The notes beneath the pieces are model-generated. The model saw nothing but the letters and a program-made list of their open reading frames with translations, ran no database searches and had not been told where the DNA came from. Shown piece after piece: positions 59,467 to 64,000 of a stretch of 64,000 bases of DNA. Where the stretch lies: positions 124,001 through 188,000 of the forward strand of contig CAWJCN010000005.1 of NCBI GenBank assembly GCA_963841415.1. The letters run 5' to 3'. Position 1 is the first letter of the stretch; each line of letters begins with the position of its first letter. Source of the stretch: DASUAS01 sp963841415 (GTDB lineage: Bacteria > Actinomycetota > Acidimicrobiia > IMCC26256 > DASPTH01). The position numbers were made by a program, and so were the translations under genes.

Positions 59467-60756
59467 GTGTCTCGGGTAGCGCAAGGGGACGGGTCACCCG
59501 GTGGGCCGTTCCGGCGGGAATTCTGGCGGTCGCCGATCCGGGGGCCGTGGTTGACGGCGGTGCTCGGGTTGGCGCTGCTGTTCGGGATCACCATCATGTT
59601 CGTGAGCGGGTTGTTGTCGTACGCCGCGTACAACCCTGCGCTCAAGGGCAACGATCAGACCCCGGGTCACGGGTGGCTGGGGTTCTTCTTCTTCTCGTGG
59701 CCGACGCACCCGTACTGGCTCTACCGCTTCACCCAGGGCCTGCACGTGACGCTCGGGGTCGTGCTCATCCCGATCTTGTTGGCGAAGTTGTGGTCGGTGA
59801 TCCCGAAGCTGTTCGACTGGCCACCGGTCAAGTCACCGGCGCAGGCGCTGGAGCGTGTAACGCTCCTGCTCCTCGTGGGTGGCGGCGTGTTCGAGTTCGT
59901 GACCGGCGTGTTGAACGTGCAGTACTGGTACGTCTTCCCCGGTTCGTTCTACCGGCTGCACTTCTACGGGGCATGGGTGTTCATCGGGGCGTTCGTCGCG
60001 CACGTCGCGTTGAAGTTCTCCAAGATGCGCGCCGCGTTGCGGTCGCGACGCCTGCGCGACGAGCTGCGTGTCGACACCGCGCACACCATTGCGGAGGCAC
60101 CCGACGAGGATGAGTTGGTGTCACCCGCGCCTGCTCGGGCAACGATCTCGCGTCGGGGTGCGCTCGGACTGGTGGCGGGCGCGTCGGCGACGCTCTTCGT
60201 CCTCACGGTCGGCCAGAGCCTGGGCGGCGTCTTCCGCAGGGTGGCGCTGCTCGCGCCCCGTTCGCAGGATCCCGGCGACGGACCGAACGGCTTCCAGATC
60301 AACAAGACGGCCCAGGGCGTCGGGATCACCGAAGCCGAGACCGGCGCCGACTGGCGCCTCGAGCTCCAGGGCGCGAAGAGCAGCCAGCCGATCACCTTCT
60401 CGCGCGACGAGCTGTTGCGCTTGCCCCAGCACAGCGCGGATCTGCCGATCGCGTGCGTCGAAGGCTGGTCGAGCGGGAACCAACGATGGACCGGGGTGCG
60501 GCTGCGCGACCTGGCGAAGCGGGCGGGCGTGCCGTCGCCCGCGACCGCGGAGGTCGAGTCGCTCCAACGCGGCGGCGCGTTCCGCGCCGCGACGCTGCGT
60601 GGCAACCAGGTGATGGACGGCGACAGCCTCCTCGCGTTGCGGGTCAACGGAGCCGACCTGTCGATGGACCACGGCTTTCCCGCCCGGGTGATCGTCCCGG
60701 CGAACCCGGGGGTGCACAACACCAAGTGGGTGGCCAAGATCAGGTTCAACGCGTGA
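59467..60756 (+). CDS. membrane-anchored molybdopterin oxidoreductase with cytochrome b561-like N-terminus
   Basis: The protein has about 429 residues. The N-terminal 200 hold four membrane helices with histidines (HVTLGVVLIPILLAKLW, RLHFYGAWVFIGAFVAHVALKF), as in cytochrome b561/YedZ-like haem proteins. A fifth hydrophobic segment follows (RRGALGLVAGASATLFVLTV). A sulfite-oxidase-type molybdopterin domain then has the molybdenum-binding cysteine in IACVEGWSSGNQRW. The start is uncertain: GTG at 59467 is used, with a TTG at 59446 and GTG at 59452 also in frame. It couples substrate oxidation or reduction outside the cell to the membrane. Confidence 0.85.
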   Translation: MSRVAQGDGSPGGPFRREFWRSPIRGPWLTAVLGLALLFGITIMFVSGLLSYAAYNPALKGNDQTPGHGWLGFFFFSWPTHPYWLYRFTQGLHVTLGVVLIPILLAKLWSVIPKLFDWPPVKSPAQALERVTLLLLVGGGVFEFVTGVLNVQYWYVFPGSFYRLHFYGAWVFIGAFVAHVALKFSKMRAALRSRRLRDELRVDTAHTIAEAPDEDELVSPAPARATISRRGALGLVAGASATLFVLTVGQSLGGVFRRVALLAPRSQDPGDGPNGFQINKTAQGVGITEAETGADWRLELQGAKSSQPITFSRDELLRLPQHSADLPIACVEGWSSGNQRWTGVRLRDLAKRAGVPSPATAEVESLQRGGAFRAATLRGNQVMDGDSLLALRVNGADLSMDHGFPARVIVPANPGVHNTKWVAKIRFNA

Positions 60757-61271
60757 AGCGCCTGTTCAGGTTCTACGGCGCCAGCCCGTTGCACCTCCTG
60801 GCGGTCCTGGCCAGCCTGGCGCTCGCCGCGTACGTGGTCCCGATGCTCTTCGAGAAGAACACGATCCGGGTCGCGATCTGGCTCGTCGCCGCCGCGGTGC
60901 TCCACGACCTGCTGCTGGTGCCGCTCTACGCGCTGGCCGACCGTTCGATCACCGAGGTGTGGCGGCGCTCATCGACCGAGGCCGCCCGTGACATCGTGCC
61001 GTGGCTGAACTACGTGCGGTTCCCGGCCGCGATCTCCGCGGTGCTGCTGCTCGTCTACCTGCCCGCCATCACGCGACGCGACACGAGGCTGGAGGCATAC
61101 AGCACGCTGTCGACCGATCCCTACCTCGCGCGCTGGCTGCTGATCACCGCGATCCTGTTCCTGATCTCGGCCGTCACGTACGCGCTCAGTTGGCGGCGGG
61201 CGAACCGGAACCACATTCCCCCTGGCCTCCCGGACGCCGCGGAGACGAGCGATCCGACCCAGGGACCATGA
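60753..61271 (+). CDS. small integral membrane protein of the molybdopterin operon
   Basis: This 172-residue protein has four hydrophobic segments (LHLLAVLASLALAAYVVPML, VAIWLVAAAVLHDLLLVPL, AAISAVLLLVYLPAI, WLLITAILFLISAVTYAL). The GTG at 60753 overlaps the stop of the molybdopterin gene, so it is co-translated and probably a partner subunit. I recognise no named family. Its own stop overlaps the ATG of a short GH15-tail frame. Confidence 0.65.
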   Translation: MKRLFRFYGASPLHLLAVLASLALAAYVVPMLFEKNTIRVAIWLVAAAVLHDLLLVPLYALADRSITEVWRRSSTEAARDIVPWLNYVRFPAAISAVLLLVYLPAITRRDTRLEAYSTLSTDPYLARWLLITAILFLISAVTYALSWRRANRNHIPPGLPDAAETSDPTQGP

Positions 61272-61429
61272 ACCCGCCAAGCGAAGCGGACCTCTCTCGA
61301 CGCACCAAGACTTCGTCTGACACCACCGAGCAACTCGTCGGGAACTTCCGTCAAGCCCTGAGCCACGTCGGCCTCATCAACGCAGCCGATGCCCTGTCAC
61401 AGCGTCCCGGCCAGTCCCACGGCGCCTGA
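61268..61429 (+). pseudogene. short frame ending in a second GH15-like C-terminus
   Basis: The 53-codon frame starts at an ATG overlapping the upstream stop. Its last 30 residues (EQLVGNFRQALSHVGLINAA) resemble the closing motif of GH15 glucoamylase/trehalase-like proteins. The first 20 residues (NPPSEADLSRRTKTSSDTT) are not GH15. It is a remnant, or a small translated leftover of a larger lost gene. Confidence 0.55.
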
Positions 61430-61740
61430 GGTTGGACCCGACCGTTCGCGGGAAGGAGTCCGGTGGAGGGGTTTCCAGGTCGCGAGAAGTCTCGAGGGGG
61501 TGCCCCCGACGTGAACCGCCATGCGACCGGACGTTGGCCAAGGACGTCAGTGCACACCTCGTGTTCGGCGCCGCGACCGGTGCGGTGTTCGCCGCACTGG
61601 CCCGCTGCGCCCCTCGTGGATGATCCGCGGGGTTGCACTCGACCGCAGACTGCTGCGGGTCCGGACAGACGCGGCCGGCACGATCCGGCTTCGTCGGCGC
61701 AGCATTGGCCGCCAATGCTCGTGGCGATGACTTCCAGCCG
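61430..61740. other. 311-bp region with a possible membrane-protein remnant
   Basis: No intact gene. On the plus strand near 61540-61620 the codons read AKDVSAHLVFGAATGAVFAA, similar to the helix of DUF1440/DUF6789-like membrane proteins, and then stop at 61623. The rest of the protein is not there. The remaining sequence shows no recognisable signal apart from the upstream region of the methyltransferase gene. Confidence 0.35.
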
Positions 61741-62553
61741 ATGAGCGCCGACGGAGGCTCTTGGGCTTCGTACCTGGAACAATTCCATGAGTCCAACCCG
61801 GGCATCACCGAAACGGTGCTCGGCCGGGCCCGCGTTGATGGGATCGACCCGTACCGTTGGCTCGCCGACGCAGTGCCGAGCGAAGCACGTCGCAGCGGAG
61901 CGGTGCTCGACCTGGCCTGCGGGAGCGCCCCGATGCGCCACGTCCTGCCCATGGCCAATTGGTTCGGCGCCGATCGGTCCCCCGCCGAGCTTCGCCGCGC
62001 CAACACGGCCGGTGACGGTCCGTTGATCCGAGCCGACGCGGACGCGCTGCCGGTGCCTAGCCGCACGATCGACGCGGTGGTGTGCTCGATGGCGCTGATG
62101 ATCGTCGCACCACTGGAGGAGGTTCTGGCGGAAGTCGCGCGGGTGCTGCGCCCGGGCGGGTCGTTGGTCGCGCTCGTCCCCGCCGAGTCGCCCGTCACCA
62201 TCCTGGATCGGCTGCGTCATCTGCACCTTCTCCTCGCGCTCCGACGCCGCCGGTTCGACTACCCGAACCGCCTCGAGCTCGATCGACCATCGCAGCTGTT
62301 CGCGGTGCACGGCCTGTCGCTGGAAGTCGACGAGCGTCGCCGTTTCGTCACTCCGCTCGACCCCGAACACGCCGAGTTGCTCGTGCGTTCCCTGTATCTG
62401 CCCGGAACGACCGATGCGCGCATCGGCCATGCGGTGCAGGTCGCGCGGTCATGGCGACACGGAGGTGTCGGTATCCCCTTGCGGCGGCTGGTGTGGCGCC
62501 GTGAGCACTCCCAACTGCGAGACGTCGTGCGACGCGACACTGGCGCGCGATGA
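61741..62553 (+). CDS. class I SAM-dependent methyltransferase
   Basis: This 270-residue methyltransferase has the SAM motif VLDLACGSAPMRHVL, an acidic ADADALPVPSRTIDAVVC (motif II region), and LAEVARVLRPGGSLVALVP, the canonical post-II motif of class I small-molecule methyltransferases. The target molecule is not evident. Its TGA overlaps the ATG of the flavoprotein gene, forming a coupled pair. Confidence 0.85.
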   Translation: MSADGGSWASYLEQFHESNPGITETVLGRARVDGIDPYRWLADAVPSEARRSGAVLDLACGSAPMRHVLPMANWFGADRSPAELRRANTAGDGPLIRADADALPVPSRTIDAVVCSMALMIVAPLEEVLAEVARVLRPGGSLVALVPAESPVTILDRLRHLHLLLALRRRRFDYPNRLELDRPSQLFAVHGLSLEVDERRRFVTPLDPEHAELLVRSLYLPGTTDARIGHAVQVARSWRHGGVGIPLRRLVWRREHSQLRDVVRRDTGAR

Positions 62554-63932
62554 ACGTCGCCGAATTCGATGTGGTGGTCATCGGCGGCGGGGCCGCGGGG
62601 CTGACCGCGGCCCGCGAAGCGCTGCGCCGTGGAGCGCGCACGGCGCTCGTCAGTGATGGGCCGCTCGGCGGGGACTGCACCCACACCGGTTGTGTCCCCT
62701 CCAAAGCACTGCTCGCCGCTGCCCATCGCGGCTTCTCCTTCACGGCGGGAATGGCCGCGGTGCGCGCCGCCATCGATCGTGTCGCCCGCACCGAAGACGC
62801 CAAGACCCTGCGCGCGGAGGGCATCGAGGTTCTCCCGGGCCAAGCCCGCCTGGCCGGCACAGGCGGCGTCGACGTCGACGGGCGACGGCTCCACGCGCGA
62901 CAGCTCATCCTGGCCACCGGCGCGGGCCCGACCGTGCCGCCGGTCCCGGGCCTGGCCGAGAGCGATCCACTGACCAACGAGAACGTGTTCGACCTGACTG
63001 AGCCGCCCCGGCGCCTCGCGGTGCTCGGTGGTGGCTCCGTCGGGGTGGAACTGGCCCAGGCGTTCGCAGAGTTGGGTGTCGCAGTGACCGTGCTCGAAGC
63101 CGAACCGCGACTGCTCCCCCGCGAGGAACCCGCCGCATCGACCGTCGTGGCCGGAGCGCTCGGCGACCTTGGGGTCGACGTTCGCTGCAGTGCCCGGCTC
63201 GAGCGCGTCGAGCGCGTCGACGGCGACACGTGCCTGCACCTGGCCGGCGGATCAACCGTCGCCGCCGACCGGCTGCTCGTCGCCGTCGGCCGCACCCCGA
63301 GCACCACGGGCCTCGGGCTTGACCGCGCCGGCGTCGAGACCGACGACCGTGGCTACATCCGCACCGACGAAAGCATGGCCACCACCGCCAAGCACATCTG
63401 GGCGGTCGGCGACGTCACCGGCCGCATGCCATTCACGCACGCCGCCGCGCTCATGGCCCGCATCGCAGTACGCAACGCGCTCTCTCGCTGGTCGCGCCTC
63501 GCGCCGGGTCGGTTCGACCCGACACCGATCCCCTGGGTCACCTTCACCACACCCGAAGTCGCGCGGGTGGGGATGACGGAAGCCGACGCGGTTCGCCACC
63601 GTGGCCGAGTCGCGTACCTGGCCCTCGACGCCGTCGACCGAGCCGTCGTCACCGGCGCCAGCACCGGTTTCGTCAAGCTCATCGCAGGACCCCGCGCCGG
63701 GCTCGGCAACGTGGGTGGAGGCAAGCTCCTCGGTGCCACCATCGTCGCGCCCACCGCCGGCGAGATGATCCACGAAGTCGCGCTCGCCATGCGCACGAAC
63801 ATGTTCACCGGCCGCCTCGCCCAGACCACCCACGCCTACCCCACGTGGTCGACCGCCATCCAGCAAGCCGCCTCCCAGTTCTTCATGACCTCCGACGGCC
63901 GTGGTTCCCGCCGGGCGCGCCTCGACCGATGA
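62550..63932 (+). CDS. pyridine nucleotide-disulfide oxidoreductase (mercuric reductase/LPD-like)
   Basis: This 460-residue class I flavoprotein disulfide reductase has the FAD motif VVIGGGAAGLTAAREAL, the redox cysteines GGDCTHTGCVPSKAL, the NAD motif AVLGGGSVGVELAQAFAELG and the second FAD region WAVGDVTGRMPFTHAA. The C-terminal dimer part reads THAYPTWSTAIQQAA, in which the usual active-site HPT-x-SE is altered: Glu is replaced by Thr. It may act as a thiol or quinone reductase. Its stop overlaps the next ATG. Confidence 0.88.
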   Translation: MNVAEFDVVVIGGGAAGLTAAREALRRGARTALVSDGPLGGDCTHTGCVPSKALLAAAHRGFSFTAGMAAVRAAIDRVARTEDAKTLRAEGIEVLPGQARLAGTGGVDVDGRRLHARQLILATGAGPTVPPVPGLAESDPLTNENVFDLTEPPRRLAVLGGGSVGVELAQAFAELGVAVTVLEAEPRLLPREEPAASTVVAGALGDLGVDVRCSARLERVERVDGDTCLHLAGGSTVAADRLLVAVGRTPSTTGLGLDRAGVETDDRGYIRTDESMATTAKHIWAVGDVTGRMPFTHAAALMARIAVRNALSRWSRLAPGRFDPTPIPWVTFTTPEVARVGMTEADAVRHRGRVAYLALDAVDRAVVTGASTGFVKLIAGPRAGLGNVGGGKLLGATIVAPTAGEMIHEVALAMRTNMFTGRLAQTTHAYPTWSTAIQQAASQFFMTSDGRGSRRARLDR

Positions 63933-64000
63933 CCGAGAGAGACCGGGGCACCGGTCGACCACGGAAGCAAGCGGGATGGTCGCCGGGTTCCCGAACGGTC
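63929..64000 (+). CDS. start of a further gene, truncated by the window edge
   Basis: An ATG overlapping the stop of the flavoprotein gene opens a frame MTERDRGTGRPRKQAGWSPG that continues to the edge. Only 24 codons are visible, basic in character, and no family can be assigned. Confidence 0.5.
   Translation, partial: MTERDRGTGRPRKQAGWSPGSRTV

Overview
The window is GC-rich, densely coded DNA with many GTG starts and ATGA/GTGA gene overlaps. It also carries F420-type LLM oxidoreductases, a split-type F420/PPOX protein and an hsa-type aromatic ring-cleavage gene set. Together these point to an actinobacterium; a soil or aquatic Acidimicrobiia-like lineage is my best guess, an inference from gene content and not a measured placement. 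No rRNA, CRISPR array or intact prophage was seen.

Layout. 0-5 kb: a GMC oxidoreductase cut by the left edge with its small partner subunit, a cytochrome P450 with a disrupted N-terminus, an alpha/beta hydrolase and a VOC protein. 4.6-6.3 kb: a compact Rrf2 / YwiC-like / truncated-haemoglobin operon, read as a nitric-oxide or Fe-S stress module. 6.3-22 kb: an accessory catabolic stretch (acetoacetate decarboxylase-like, amidohydrolases, aldo-keto reductase, SDR, VOC, GMC, two LLM flavin enzymes, a D-aminoacylase-like hydrolase). It is interleaved with broken genes (PQQ propeller, epimerase, aldehyde dehydrogenase, SpvB/TcaC fragment) and two tRNA-like sequences. 22.6-24 kb: a self-inhibited Fic protein behind a repeat-rich upstream region. 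24.2-31 kb: a copper-handling cluster (YcnI, CopC-CopD fusion, thioredoxin-like lipoprotein) facing an ECF sigma / anti-sigma / cytochrome c / His-rich membrane protein operon. 31-45 kb: an orphan ABC binding protein, then a long minus-strand run resembling the steroid ring A/B meta-cleavage pathway. It contains an HsaA-like monooxygenase, HsaD-like hydrolase (frameshifted), hydratase, acylating aldehyde dehydrogenase, aldolase, IclR regulator and extradiol dioxygenase. One sulfatase lies inside this run and a second, equally long sulfatase is transcribed divergently from it, so a sulfated steroid-like or aromatic substrate is a reasonable hypothesis.

45-56 kb is the most unusual part. The minus-strand arm encodes TIR-TM-WD40, a secreted S53 (sedolisin) protease, a zinc-ribbon multi-span membrane protein and a SLATT/DUF4231 membrane protein. 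Divergent from it, a tight plus-strand trio encodes a 2-TM protein with a TrkA-N-like nucleotide-binding domain and a C-terminal RyR-like domain, a second SLATT protein, and a SLOG-superfamily protein of the TRPM-like (LSDAT) type. These are domain families known from nucleotide-centred prokaryotic conflict and signalling systems. The whole seven-gene arrangement is my candidate for an undescribed system.

56-64 kb: two thioesterases behind a strong palindrome, then a scar zone (GH15 tail, tyrosine-recombinase tail, IS21 istA remnant), and finally a molybdopterin oxidoreductase / methyltransferase / flavoprotein operon running off the right edge. At least ten coding sequences in the window are broken. 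Some look like single indels in GC-rich runs, which could be sequencing or assembly errors; others are multi-deletion remnants that must be real decay.
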